DNA of 64,000 bases from Agromyces ramosus (GTDB lineage: Bacteria; Actinomycetota; Actinomycetes; Actinomycetales; Microbacteriaceae). The position numbers and the translations under genes are program-made. A model generated the notes under the pieces. It was not told the origin of the DNA. It ran no database searches and saw nothing but the letters and a program-made list of their open reading frames with translations. The stretch is taken from positions 38,685 to 102,684 of the forward strand of contig NZ_SGWY01000002.1 of the NCBI RefSeq assembly GCF_004216665.1. Reading direction: 5' to 3'. Below are positions 8,345 through 17,253 of this stretch, piece by piece. The first letter of the stretch is position 1. The number at the start of each line of letters is the position of its first letter.

Positions 8345-8872
8345 ATGAGCGCCGCCGACGTCCCACCCCGCCTCGTCGTCATGGGACCGAGCGGTTCCGG
8401 CAAGTCGGTCGTCGGTGAGGCGCTCGCGGAACGCCTCGCCGCACGGTTCCCGGGAATCGCGTTCCTGGACTCCGACGACCTGCATCCCGCGGCGAACGTG
8501 GAGAAGATGCGCGGCGGCGTGCCGCTCGACGACGACGACCGATGGCCGTGGCTGCAGCTCGTGGGCGAGGCGCTCGCGGCGGGCGACCGCGGCCTGGTGG
8601 TCGCCTGCTCGGCGCTGCGCCGCTCCTACCGCGACGCGATCCGCGCCGCGTGTCCGGATGCCGCGTTCGTGGAACTGGTGGTGTCCCCCCGTGACCTCGG
8701 CGAACGCGTGCGCGACCGCGCCGGCCACTTCATGCCGGCGGCGCTGCTCGCCTCGCAGCTCGAGGCGCTCCAGCCGCTGGCTGACGACGAATCGGGCGTG
8801 CGCGTCGACAACGTGGGACCCGTCGACGAGGTCGTGTCGAGGGTGATCGCGGCCCTCGAGGCGGGCTGGTAG
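8345..8872 (+). CDS. gntK: gluconokinase, GntK/IdnK type
   Basis: A 175-residue P-loop kinase that phosphorylates gluconate to 6-phosphogluconate. The Walker A motif GPSGSGKS lies at residues 14-21. DSDDLHPAANVEKMRGGVPLDDDDRWPWL is the hallmark substrate region of the family, and ACSALRRSYRD is also diagnostic. The length matches the thermoresistant gluconokinases. I took ATG 8345 because it follows a -10-like box directly and gives the normal N terminus; an upstream ATG at 8300 would add 15 unrelated residues. It sits back to back with gnd, giving a two-step path from gluconate into the pentose phosphate pathway. Confidence 0.95.
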   Translation: MSAADVPPRLVVMGPSGSGKSVVGEALAERLAARFPGIAFLDSDDLHPAANVEKMRGGVPLDDDDRWPWLQLVGEALAAGDRGLVVACSALRRSYRDAIRAACPDAAFVELVVSPRDLGERVRDRAGHFMPAALLASQLEALQPLADDESGVRVDNVGPVDEVVSRVIAALEAGW

Positions 8873-8875
8873 ACT
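8870..8875 (+). promoter_or_regulatory. possible -10 box upstream of rplY
   Basis: TAGACT overlaps the TAG stop of gntK. It could be the -10 of an rplY promoter with a leader of about 210 bases (8880-9093). No good -35 is visible. The leader holds no gene that I recognise. Confidence 0.3.
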
Positions 8876-9093
8876 CTCCCCTTGGTCTCCCGCGTCCATC
8901 GGCGCAGGCGACCGGAACTTCGGCGAGGGAGGCCCGAGACGTCCGCGAGAGCGGCGGCGGGGCATCCGTGATCGACGCGGTGGAACCAGGCTTCACGGCT
9001 TTTTCCTCACGCACCAGCGCACTCAGATGCGCGCGTTCGAGTCGAAAACATCAGACACACGATCTGGGCCGCGAGCCCGCAAGGAGAACCACC

Positions 9094-9741
9094 ATGGACG
9101 AAGACAACAAGGTCGTCGCAGACAACCGCGACTCGTTCGGCAAGGGCGCGGCCCGCAAGATCCGCGCCGCCGGCAAGATCCCCGCCGTGCTCTACGGCCA
9201 CGGCACCGACCCCCAGCACCTGACGCTCCCGGCCCACCAGGTCGGCCTGCTCATCCGCAAGGCGAACGCCGTGCTCGACCTGCAGATCTCGGGCAAGAGC
9301 CAGATCGCGCTCGTGAAGGACGTGCAGAAGGACCCGGTGCACCAGGTCATCGAGCACATCGACCTCATCGTCATCAAGCGCGGCGAGAAGGTCCAGGTCG
9401 AGGTGCCCGTGCACCTCGAGGGCGAGCCGTTCGCCGGCACCATCGCCGACCTCGACGCCAAGACCCTGCTGCTCGAGGTCGAGGCGACCCACATCCCCGA
9501 GCGCGTCGTCGTCTCGGTCGAGGGCCTCGAGGAGGGCACGCAGATCCACGCGAAGGACGTCGAGCTGCCCACGGGCTCGACCCTGATCAGCGACGACGAG
9601 GTGCTCGTCGTCAACGTGCACGTGCCCCAGAAGGTCGACCTGGGCGAAGAGGCCGCCGCCGAGGCCGCAGAGGCCGAGGAGGCCGCCGAGGGCGAGGCGC
9701 CCGCCGAGGGCGAAGAGGCCGCGGCCGAGTCGGCCGAGTAG
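9094..9741 (+). CDS. rplY: 50S ribosomal protein L25/general stress protein Ctc
   Basis: A 215-residue long-form L25 that binds 5S rRNA in the large subunit. The N-terminal L25 domain (about residues 1-95) includes GKGAARKIRAAGKIPAVLYG and the 5S-contacting region around DPVHQVIEHIDLIVIKRGEK. A second TL5/Ctc C-terminal beta domain follows (about 100-185). The last 30 residues are an Ala/Glu-rich acidic tail, common in actinobacterial L25. AAGGAG at 9081-9086 fixes the start at ATG 9094. pth follows after an inverted repeat, a widespread gene pair. Confidence 0.95.
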   Translation: MDEDNKVVADNRDSFGKGAARKIRAAGKIPAVLYGHGTDPQHLTLPAHQVGLLIRKANAVLDLQISGKSQIALVKDVQKDPVHQVIEHIDLIVIKRGEKVQVEVPVHLEGEPFAGTIADLDAKTLLLEVEATHIPERVVVSVEGLEEGTQIHAKDVELPTGSTLISDDEVLVVNVHVPQKVDLGEEAAAEAAEAEEAAEGEAPAEGEEAAAESAE

Positions 9742-9757
9742 CCACCGCGCCACGCGC

Positions 9758-9813
9758 ACGGGGCCTGCGGCGCCGCATCCGGGTACCCTCGGACTGCGGG
9801 CCGCAGGCCCCGT
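9758..9813 (+). terminator. long perfect inverted repeat between rplY and pth
   Basis: Arms 9758-9771 and 9800-9813 are perfectly complementary over 14 bp (core GGGGCCTGCGGC / GCCGCAGGCCCC), with a 28-base loop. The right arm is followed by a pyrimidine-rich run without a true T tract. It could act as a terminator or attenuator for rplY. The loop could also hold promoter sequence for pth. Confidence 0.65.
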
Positions 9814-9853
9814 TCCATTCCCGTTCCACCTCATGCGCCGAGAGGAGCCGCCA

Positions 9854-10483
9854 GTGGGCCTCCTCGATCGACTTCGCTCCCGCCGGAAGGACGACGCCGT
9901 GTCCGAGAACACCTGGCTCGTGGTCGGGCTCGGCAACCCCGGCGCGCAGTACGCCGCCAACCGGCACAACGTCGGCCAGATGGTCGCCGACGAGCTCGCG
10001 TCCCGCCTCGGGGCGACGTTCAAGACGCACAAGACGCCATCGCGTGTCGCCGAGGGGTTCCTGCACCCGGGTGGGCCGAAGCTCGTGATCGCCAAGCCGA
10101 ACGGCTACATGAACACGTCGGGCGGCCCGGTCTCGGCGCTGCTCAAGTACTACTCGCTGCCGGTCGACCGGCTGATCATCGTGCACGACGAGCTCGACAT
10201 CCCCTTCGACACCGTGCGGCTCAAGCAGGGCGGCGGACACGGCGGCCACAACGGCGTGCGCGACGTGTCGAAGGCCACCGACGCCGGCGACTTCACGCGC
10301 GTGCGGGTGGGAATCGGCCGGCCGCCCGGTCGGCAGGACTCCGCCGACTTCGTGCTGAAGGACTTCTCGGCGACCGAGAAGGCCTCGGTGCCGAACCTCG
10401 TGTCGGATGCCGCAGACGCCGTCGAGGCGATCGTCGAGCACGGCCTCGTGGCCGCCCAGCAGCGGTTCCACTCGCCCGCCTGA
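9854..10483 (+). CDS. pth: peptidyl-tRNA hydrolase
   Basis: A 209-residue Pth1-type enzyme that recycles peptidyl-tRNA dropped by ribosomes. From the chosen start, VVGLGNPGAQYAANRHNVG gives the family motif with the catalytic histidine at about residue 38. KPNGYMNTSG, HDELDIPF and GHGGHNGVRD are further signature blocks. I preferred GTG 9854 because GAGAGGAG (9840-9847) sits six bases upstream; an ATG at 9833 precedes the Shine-Dalgarno and a later GTG at 9899 lacks one. The N terminus carries a short basic extension (LRSRRKDD) before the catalytic fold. Confidence 0.95.
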   Translation: MGLLDRLRSRRKDDAVSENTWLVVGLGNPGAQYAANRHNVGQMVADELASRLGATFKTHKTPSRVAEGFLHPGGPKLVIAKPNGYMNTSGGPVSALLKYYSLPVDRLIIVHDELDIPFDTVRLKQGGGHGGHNGVRDVSKATDAGDFTRVRVGIGRPPGRQDSADFVLKDFSATEKASVPNLVSDAADAVEAIVEHGLVAAQQRFHSPA

Positions 10484-10505
10484 GCGACGGCGACCGGGCT
10501 GCGAC

Positions 10506-11240
10506 TCAGATCAGGCCGCGCAGGAACTCCTCGGGCGAGACGCCCTCGGCGCGGGCGCGCTGCACGAGGCGGTCGAGCTCCTCGGTCGAGAGCTCGAGCG
10601 TGAGCGCGTGCCACGGCTCGACGGGCTCGCCGAGCACGAAGAGCGCCTCGTCGTCGGATGCCGCGTCGAACGCGCCCTCGGGCCCTTCGTCGAGCTCGGG
10701 CTCGGGCTCGGGCTCGACCTTGACGTCGAGCCGGAGCTCGACGTGGTCGTCGATCGGGACGGCGAGCGCTGTCGCTCCGTCGTGCGTCCAGCCGGGACCC
10801 GACGGCGCCGGTGCGCCGCGGCGGTAGGCCTCGGCCACGGCGCGAGCCCGGGAGTCCGCCGCCTCGTTGAGCGCGTGGCCGACGTGGCCCTTCACCCACT
10901 CGAAGCGGTACCGGCGACCGCGCAGCACCTCGTCGAGCTGCATGAGCAGCTCCACGTTCATCACGGGCTTGCCGTCGGCCTTGCGCCAGCCCTTGCGCTT
11001 CCATCCGGCCATCCACTTCGTGACGGCGTTGATCACGTACTGGCTGTCGCAGAGCACGTGCAGCTCGTCGTCGCGGTGCGCCGTCGCACGGAACAACTCG
11101 AGCACGGCCGTCAGTTCCGCCTGGTTGTTCGTGGCGTGCGGCCAGCCTCCCGCAGCCCAGCATGCGTCGTCGACGTACCACGCCCATCCGGCGGGGCCGG
11201 GGTTTCCGAGAGCCGATCCGTCGGCGGCAGCGATGATCAC
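10506..11240 (-). CDS. rnhA: ribonuclease HI with acidic C-terminal extension
   Basis: About 244 residues. The N-terminal 145 or so form an RNase HI fold. Catalytic residues are visible as D7 (AADGSALGNPG), E42 (NNQAELTAV), D65 (LCDSQYV) and D129 (LNEAADSRA), with the flexible-loop H119 in VKGHVGH. The enzyme cleaves RNA in RNA:DNA hybrids. A roughly 95-residue tail has an EPEPEPEL stretch and ends in a helical segment, STEELDRLVQRARAEGVSPEEFLRGLI. I chose GTG 11240 because GAAGGGA lies just upstream; an ATG at 11270 has no ribosome site. It is convergent with pth and divergent from mfd. Confidence 0.9.
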   Translation of the reverse strand: MIIAAADGSALGNPGPAGWAWYVDDACWAAGGWPHATNNQAELTAVLELFRATAHRDDELHVLCDSQYVINAVTKWMAGWKRKGWRKADGKPVMNVELLMQLDEVLRGRRYRFEWVKGHVGHALNEAADSRARAVAEAYRRGAPAPSGPGWTHDGATALAVPIDDHVELRLDVKVEPEPEPELDEGPEGAFDAASDDEALFVLGEPVEPWHALTLELSTEELDRLVQRARAEGVSPEEFLRGLI

Positions 11241-11358
11241 AGGGTCCCTTCCAGCGCGGTGCGGCCTCATCGTATCGGGAGCCCGGGACACCGCCGTGCC
11301 AGTGCTCGCCGCGCGTCCGCGCTGAGCGGACGCCGGCGGGCGCGTCGGAGGCCGCGCG

Positions 11359-11370
11359 TAGACTCGTCGG
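11359..11370 (+). promoter_or_regulatory. putative leaderless promoter of mfd
   Basis: TAGACT (11359-11364) is followed by six bases and then GTG 11371, with no Shine-Dalgarno. This is the leaderless spacing seen at several other genes here. Confidence 0.5.
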
Positions 11371-14300
11371 GTGATCCTGCAGGGCTTGAACACGGCGCTC
11401 GCGCGCGCCTCCACGATCGACCGCGCGTTCGCCGAAGCCCTGCGGAACGCCGACTTCTCGGCGCCCGCCGGCATCGATGCGCCGCTCCTCGCGGGCCTCC
11501 TCGCGCGCCGCGCCGAGGCCGGCCTGCCGCCCGCGCTCCTCGTCGTCACCGCGACGAGCCGCGAGGGCGAGTCGGTGCGGGCGTCCATCGCGCCGTACCT
11601 CGACGGTGCCGAGATCCTCGAGTTCCCCGCCTGGGAGACGCTGCCGCACGAGCGGCTGAGCCCCTCGGCCGAGACCGTCGGGCGGCGCCTGCACGCCCTG
11701 CGCCGGATGCACGAGTGGGCCGAGGCCGGCACGCGGCATCCGCTCGTCGTCGTCGCGTCGGTGCGCGCGGCGCTGCAGCCGCTCGCCGACAACCTCGCCG
11801 GGCTGGCGCCCATCGAGCTCGTCGCGGGAGGCCGCGGGTACGACCTCGCCGAGCTCGCCGTCCGACTGGTCGACCTCGCCTACTCGCGCGTCGACATGGT
11901 CGCCCGCCGTGGCGAGTTCGCGGTGCGCGGCGGCATCCTCGACGTCTTCCCGCCCACCGCCGACCACCCGGTGCGCGTCGAGTTCTTCGGCGACGAGGTC
12001 GAGGAGCTCCGCTCGTTCTCGGTCGCCGACCAGCGGTCGCTGCCCGAGCCGATCGAACGCGTGCAGCTCTCCCCGAGCCGCGAGCTGCTCCTCACCCCGG
12101 CCGTGCGCCAGCGCGCCCGCGAGATGGTGCACGAGTTCCCGAGCCTCTCGGGGCTGCTCGAGAAGGTCGCCGAGGGCATCCCGGTCGAGGGCATGGAGTC
12201 GCTCGCGCCGGCGCTGCTCGAGCGGCTCGTGCCGCTCACCCACTACCTGCCCGAGGGCACGGCCATCGCCGTCCTGCAGCCCGAGCGGGTCACCGGTCGA
12301 GCGGTCAGCCTCGCCGAGACGAACCGGGAGTTCCTCGGCGCGGCCTGGAGTGCGGCGACGGCGGGCGCGGAGGCGCCGATCGACCTGGCCGCCGGGGATT
12401 TCCTCACCATCCGCGAGTTCCGCGAGTCGGCGCTGTTCAGCGCGCCCGGGACGCTCGACACGCGCCGCGTGTGGTGGACATTCTCGAGTTTCGACATCGG
12501 AGACGCTGCGGAGGTCGTCGCGGCATCGTCACCGGCCGCGGCCGCCGCGGCCGCGGCCGGTGTCGCGTCCGAGTACGTGCGTGTCGCCGCGAATGCGATG
12601 CCGAGCTTCGCGGGGAACGTGGCGGGCGCCGTCGACCACGCCGCCGAGCGGCTCCGCGACGGGTGGACGCTCGTCGTGGCAGCGGCGGGGCACGGCCTCG
12701 TCGAGCGCGCCCGCGACGTGCTCGCCGAGGCCGGGCTCGCGGCCCGCATCGTCGACGCGGTTCCCGGCGACCTCGAGCCGGGTGTCGCCTACCTCGTGCA
12801 GGCCGACGCCGCGCGCGGCTTCGAGGTGCCCGAGGCGAAGCTGGGACTCATCGCCGAGGCCGAGTTCTACGGCCGCGCCGCCGGCTACGACCCCCGGCAG
12901 AACAAGAAGCTCGCGACCCGGCGCCGCAACGTCGTGGATCCGCTGCAGTTGAAGGCCGGCGACTACGTGGTGCACCAGACGCACGGCATCGGCCGCTTCG
13001 TCGAGATGGTGCAGCGCGAGGTCGCGACCGGCAGCCGCCCCACCGGGCCGAGCCGCACGGCGGGAATCGCCCAGCAGCCCACGGCCGTGCGCGAGTACCT
13101 CGTGCTCGAGTACGCGCCGTCCAAGCGGGGCCAGCCGGGCGACAAGCTCTTCGTGCCGACCGATCAGCTCGACCTCCTCAGCCGCTACGTCGGCGGCGAG
13201 GCGCCGTCGCTTTCGAAGATGGGCGGCAGCGACTGGGCGCAGGCCAAGGGCCGCGCGCGCAAGGCCGTGCGCGAGATCGCCGTCGAGCTCGTGAAGCTCT
13301 ACTCCGCCCGCATGGCCGCGAAGGGCCACGCCTTCGGCCCCGACACCCCGTGGCAGCACGAGCTCGAGGAGGCCTTCCCGTTCGCCGAGACGCCCGACCA
13401 GCTGCAGACGATCGACGAGGTGAAGGCCGACATGCAGCGGCCCATCCCCATGGATCGCCTGCTCGCGGGCGACGTCGGCTTCGGCAAGACCGAGGTCGCC
13501 GTCCGCGCCGCGTTCAAGGCGATCCAGGACGGCAAGCAGGTCGCGATGCTCGTGCCCACGACCCTGCTCGTGCGCCAGCACTTCGAGACGTTCAACGAGC
13601 GGTTCGCCGGATTCCCCGTGCACGTGCGCGCCCTCAGCCGGTTCCAGACCGACAAGGAGGTGCGCGAGACCGTCGCCGGCCTCGCCGACGGCACCGTCGA
13701 CCTGGTGATCGGCACGCACCGCATCCTCACCGAGCAGGTGAAGTTCAAGGACGTCGGGCTCCTCATCATCGACGAGGAGCAGCGCTTCGGCGTCGAGCAC
13801 AAGGACGCGCTGAAGAAGCTCAAGACCAACGTCGACATCCTCGCGATGAGCGCCACCCCGATCCCGCGCACGCTCGAGATGGCCGTCACGGGCATCCGCG
13901 AGATGTCGACGCTCGCCACGCCGCCCGAGGACCGGCACCCGATCCTCACCTTCGTCGGCCCCTACTCCGAGCAGCAGGTGGCGGCGGCCATCCGACGCGA
14001 GATGCTTCGCGAGGGGCAGGTGTTCTTCGTGCACAATCGCGTGTCGTCGATCAACCGCGTCGCGGCGCAGCTCGCCGAGCTCGTGCCCGAGGCCCGCATC
14101 GCGGTGGCGCACGGCCAGCTCAACGAGCACGTGCTCGAGCAGATCGTGGTCGACTTCTGGGAGCGCAAGTTCGACGTGCTGGTCTCGACCACGATCATCG
14201 AGACCGGACTCGACATCTCCAACGCCAACACGATCATCATCGACCGCGCCGACAAGTACGGCCTGTCGCAGCTCCACCAGCTGCGCGGGCGCGTCGGCCG

Positions 14301-15069
14301 CGGCCGCGAGCGGGCCTACGCGTACTTCCTGTGGGATCCGCTCAAGCCGCTCTCCGAGACGGCACACGACCGACTCGACACGATCGCGGCCAACAACGAG
14401 CTGGGCAGCGGCATGCAGGTGGCCCTGAAAGACCTCGAGATCCGCGGCGCGGGCAACCTCCTCGGCGCCGAGCAGGCGGGCCACATCGCGGGCGTCGGCT
14501 TCGACCTCTACCTGCGCATGATCGGCGAGGCCGTCTCGGCGTTCCGCGGCGACGTGGCCGAGGGCCAGACCGAGCTCCGGCTCGAGCTCCCCGTCGACGC
14601 GCACATCCCCGAGGACTACGTCGATTCCGAGCGCCTGCGCCTCGAGGCCTACCAGAAGCTGTCCGCGGCGAGCGGTCCAGCCGCGAAGGAGGGCCAGATC
14701 GACGCGGTGCTCGACGAGCTCGTCGACCGCTACGGCACTCCGCCCGACGCGGTCAGGCACCTCATCGCGGTGTCGCGCCTCCGCCGCCAGGCCCAGCTCG
14801 CCGGGCTCTCCGACGTCATCGCCACCGGCTCCAAGCTGCGGATCGCGCCGGCGGACATCCCCGACTCGCGCCGCGTCCGGCTCGAGCGGCTCTACCCGGG
14901 CGCGAAGCACTTCGCCCAGAACGACGTGATCCTCGTGCCGTTCCCGATGCCCGGCGGCGAACCGCTCGACGACGCCGAGCTCATCGACTGGGTGTCGAAG
15001 CTCGTGACGGCGATCTTCCCGATTCCGGATGCCGCGGCGCCGGCGCCCGAGGCATCCGCCACCGCCTGA
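11371..15069 (+). CDS. mfd: transcription-repair coupling factor
   Basis: A 1232-residue Mfd, which pushes stalled RNA polymerase off damaged template and recruits UvrA. UvrB-like domains occupy the N terminus (EILEFPAWETLPHERLSPS near residue 80). The RNA-polymerase-interacting domain begins near 530 with GDYVVHQTHGIGRF. The RecG-like translocase has Walker A GDVGFGKTEVA near 699-709, DEEQ near 799 and the motif SATPIPRT. The TRG-like and C-terminal domains follow (GAEQAGHIAGVGFDLYLRM). A 20-residue Ala/Pro tail ends the protein. GTG 11371 is supported by the adjacent -10 box. Confidence 0.97.
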   Translation: MILQGLNTALARASTIDRAFAEALRNADFSAPAGIDAPLLAGLLARRAEAGLPPALLVVTATSREGESVRASIAPYLDGAEILEFPAWETLPHERLSPSAETVGRRLHALRRMHEWAEAGTRHPLVVVASVRAALQPLADNLAGLAPIELVAGGRGYDLAELAVRLVDLAYSRVDMVARRGEFAVRGGILDVFPPTADHPVRVEFFGDEVEELRSFSVADQRSLPEPIERVQLSPSRELLLTPAVRQRAREMVHEFPSLSGLLEKVAEGIPVEGMESLAPALLERLVPLTHYLPEGTAIAVLQPERVTGRAVSLAETNREFLGAAWSAATAGAEAPIDLAAGDFLTIREFRESALFSAPGTLDTRRVWWTFSSFDIGDAAEVVAASSPAAAAAAAAGVASEYVRVAANAMPSFAGNVAGAVDHAAERLRDGWTLVVAAAGHGLVERARDVLAEAGLAARIVDAVPGDLEPGVAYLVQADAARGFEVPEAKLGLIAEAEFYGRAAGYDPRQNKKLATRRRNVVDPLQLKAGDYVVHQTHGIGRFVEMVQREVATGSRPTGPSRTAGIAQQPTAVREYLVLEYAPSKRGQPGDKLFVPTDQLDLLSRYVGGEAPSLSKMGGSDWAQAKGRARKAVREIAVELVKLYSARMAAKGHAFGPDTPWQHELEEAFPFAETPDQLQTIDEVKADMQRPIPMDRLLAGDVGFGKTEVAVRAAFKAIQDGKQVAMLVPTTLLVRQHFETFNERFAGFPVHVRALSRFQTDKEVRETVAGLADGTVDLVIGTHRILTEQVKFKDVGLLIIDEEQRFGVEHKDALKKLKTNVDILAMSATPIPRTLEMAVTGIREMSTLATPPEDRHPILTFVGPYSEQQVAAAIRREMLREGQVFFVHNRVSSINRVAAQLAELVPEARIAVAHGQLNEHVLEQIVVDFWERKFDVLVSTTIIETGLDISNANTIIIDRADKYGLSQLHQLRGRVGRGRERAYAYFLWDPLKPLSETAHDRLDTIAANNELGSGMQVALKDLEIRGAGNLLGAEQAGHIAGVGFDLYLRMIGEAVSAFRGDVAEGQTELRLELPVDAHIPEDYVDSERLRLEAYQKLSAASGPAAKEGQIDAVLDELVDRYGTPPDAVRHLIAVSRLRRQAQLAGLSDVIATGSKLRIAPADIPDSRRVRLERLYPGAKHFAQNDVILVPFPMPGGEPLDDAELIDWVSKLVTAIFPIPDAAAPAPEASATA

Positions 15070-15076
15070 ACCGGGG

Positions 15077-16276
15077 TCAGTGCGCGAAGGCGCCGCCCGT
15101 GCCGGCGCGCTCGCCGCGTCGCCGGTATTGGCGGGAGCGCACCGCGACGAAGATCGCCGACAGCACGATCGCCGCGCCCGAGCCGAGCAGCACGGCGAGG
15201 GTGCCCTCGTCGGCGACGCCTTCCAGGCCGGCGAACGCGAGCTCGTTCATGAGCAGCGACACCGTGAACCCGATGCCGCCGAGCGCGCCGACCACGACGA
15301 GGTCGCCGAGCGTGAGCGGGGTGCCGGTCCTCGGCCGCGCGATCAGCCCGCCGATCGCGCCGGCGATGGTGATGCCCACGATCTTGCCCACGGGCAGGCC
15401 CACCAGGATGCCCCAGAACGCGGGGTCGAGCTCGCTCGGCGACACCTGCGGCACGGGCACCATCGCGGCGGTGAAGGCGAACAACGGCAGGATGACGCCG
15501 TTCGACCACGGTTCGAGTGCGTGGGCGGCCCGGCCGGCGGGGCGCCTGGCCATCACGAGCCCGAGGGCGACGCCGGCGATGGTCGCGTGCACGCCCGACC
15601 GGTAGACGAAGTACCACGCGAGCACGGCGAGCACGATGAGCAGCAGCATGATCGGCCACTGCGCCCGGCGCGACAGGATCCAGTTCGACCGCGGCTTCAT
15701 GAGCCGGCTCACTGCGCCGAAGAGCGCGATCGCGATGGCGGCGAAGCCGAGCGCGGCGAGGTCGGCGTCGTTCGTGAAGAAGAAGGCGATGATGAGGATC
15801 GCGATGAGGTCGTCGAGCACCGCGAGCGCGAGGAGGAAGATGCGCACGCGAGTCGGCAGGAACCGTCCGAACACCGCGAGCACGCCGAGCGCGAACGCGA
15901 TGTCGGTCGCCGTCGGGATCGGCCAGCCGTCGACGGTCGGGGTGCCGGCGGTGAAGGCGAGGAAGATCGCGGCGGGCACGATCACGCCGCCCAGCGCGGC
16001 GATCGCGGGCAGCATCGCCCGCGAGGGCGAGTTGAGCTCGCCGATGACGAGCTCGCGCTTGAGCTCGACGGCGACGATGAAGAAGAAGATCGCGAGCAGC
16101 CCGTCGCTGATCCAGTGCCCGGCCGAGAGGTCGAGCCCCAGCCACGGCAGGTCGAGGTGGGCGTCCATCACGTCGATGACGGCGGAGCCGAACGGCAGGT
16201 TCGCGATGGCGAGGCCGAGCACGGCCGCGACGAGGAGCAGTGCGGCGGCGAATCGCTCGGAGCGGAGGACGTTCAT
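15077..16276 (-). CDS. nhaA: Na+/H+ antiporter NhaA
   Basis: A 399-residue integral membrane antiporter with about 12 helices, expelling Na+ in exchange for protons. The ion-binding aspartates appear in LALAVLDDLIAILIIAFFF. Other family blocks are DGLLAIFFFIVAVELKREL near the N terminus and TATDIAFALGVLAVFG. ATG 16276 is preceded by AGGAG. It ends 7 bases from mfd in convergent orientation and is divergent from mazG. The basic C terminus contains RSRQYRRRGER. Confidence 0.95.
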   Translation of the reverse strand: MNVLRSERFAAALLLVAAVLGLAIANLPFGSAVIDVMDAHLDLPWLGLDLSAGHWISDGLLAIFFFIVAVELKRELVIGELNSPSRAMLPAIAALGGVIVPAAIFLAFTAGTPTVDGWPIPTATDIAFALGVLAVFGRFLPTRVRIFLLALAVLDDLIAILIIAFFFTNDADLAALGFAAIAIALFGAVSRLMKPRSNWILSRRAQWPIMLLLIVLAVLAWYFVYRSGVHATIAGVALGLVMARRPAGRAAHALEPWSNGVILPLFAFTAAMVPVPQVSPSELDPAFWGILVGLPVGKIVGITIAGAIGGLIARPRTGTPLTLGDLVVVGALGGIGFTVSLLMNELAFAGLEGVADEGTLAVLLGSGAAIVLSAIFVAVRSRQYRRRGERAGTGGAFAH

Positions 16277-16470
16277 GGGACTCCTGTCGGGAAGTCTCGG
16301 TGCAGCGTGCGATGCCGCGCCGGGCACGAGCGGATGGCGACGACGTTCGACGTCGGCCGACCAGCCTTCCCGGCACTCCGCCGCCAATCCTATCGGGGCT
16401 GCCATCGGCAGCGCCTAGCATTGGCGGGGACGGCAGGTCGCAGGTGCGCCCGCCGTCGGAGGGAGCGATC

Positions 16471-17250
16471 GTGGGCGACATCCGGAACCAGGCCGAGCGC
16501 ACGATCTCGGCTTCGCCGATCGAACGGTCGGCGGATGCCTCGGCGCTCGACGAGCTGGTCGCGACCGTGGCGCTGCTGCGCGCGCCCGGCGGCTGCCCGT
16601 GGGACGCCGACCAGACCCACGAGAGCCTCCTGCAGTACCTCGTGGAGGAGAGCTGGGAGCTCATCGAGGCGATCGAGTCGGGCGACCGCGACGAGATGAT
16701 CGAGGAGCTCGGCGACGTGCTCTACCAGGTGCTGTTCCACGCCGACCTCGCCGCCCATACGCCGGGCGAGGACTTCGACATCCAGGACGTCGCTGCGCAC
16801 ATGACGGCCAAGATGGTGTCGCGGCATCCGCACGTCTTCGGCGGCGACCGCACGGCCGAGACCGCCGACGACGTCGTCTCGTTCTGGGACGAGCTGAAGG
16901 CCGACGAGAAGCCGCACCGCACGAGCGTGCTCGACGGGATCCCGCGCGGCATGCCGGCGCTCGCCCGGGCGCAGAAGGTGCTCGGCAAGGCCGCGAAGGT
17001 CGGCGTCGCCGTCGGTCCGACTCCGCATGAGGCGACGGATGCCGCACCGCCGGCGCCGCCCGCCACGGAGGACGAGCTCGGGCGCACGCTGCTCGCGCTC
17101 GTGGCATCCGCCCGCTCGCAGGGCCTCGACGCCGAGCGCGCCCTGCGGGGCGCCATGCGCGGGCTCGAGGACGAGGTGCGTGCCGTCGAGGCCGCGGGCG
17201 AGGCCGAGGCCGCGGGCGACGACCGCGGGTTCGCGCCGCGGAACGCCTGA
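16471..17250 (+). CDS. mazG: MazG family nucleoside triphosphate pyrophosphohydrolase
   Basis: A 259-residue MazG-type NTP pyrophosphohydrolase that removes aberrant or damaged NTPs. The domain begins with LRAPGGCPWDADQTHESL. The metal-binding EExxE-type helices are EESWELIEAIESG and EMIEELGDVLYQVLFHADLA. GDVLYQVLFHA and VSRHPHVFGG continue the fold, and KAAKVGV is the usual end of the catalytic region. GTG 16471 follows GGAGGGA. The C-terminal extension is Ala/Glu rich. It lies on its own, divergent from nhaA and convergent with an ABC permease gene only 3 bases away. Confidence 0.93.
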   Translation: MGDIRNQAERTISASPIERSADASALDELVATVALLRAPGGCPWDADQTHESLLQYLVEESWELIEAIESGDRDEMIEELGDVLYQVLFHADLAAHTPGEDFDIQDVAAHMTAKMVSRHPHVFGGDRTAETADDVVSFWDELKADEKPHRTSVLDGIPRGMPALARAQKVLGKAAKVGVAVGPTPHEATDAAPPAPPATEDELGRTLLALVASARSQGLDAERALRGAMRGLEDEVRAVEAAGEAEAAGDDRGFAPRNA

Positions 17251-17253
17251 GCC

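Noticed and set aside
8880..9093. Riboswitch or tRNA in the rplY leader
   Set aside because: I found no cloverleaf, T-box or known aptamer consensus in this 214-base leader.
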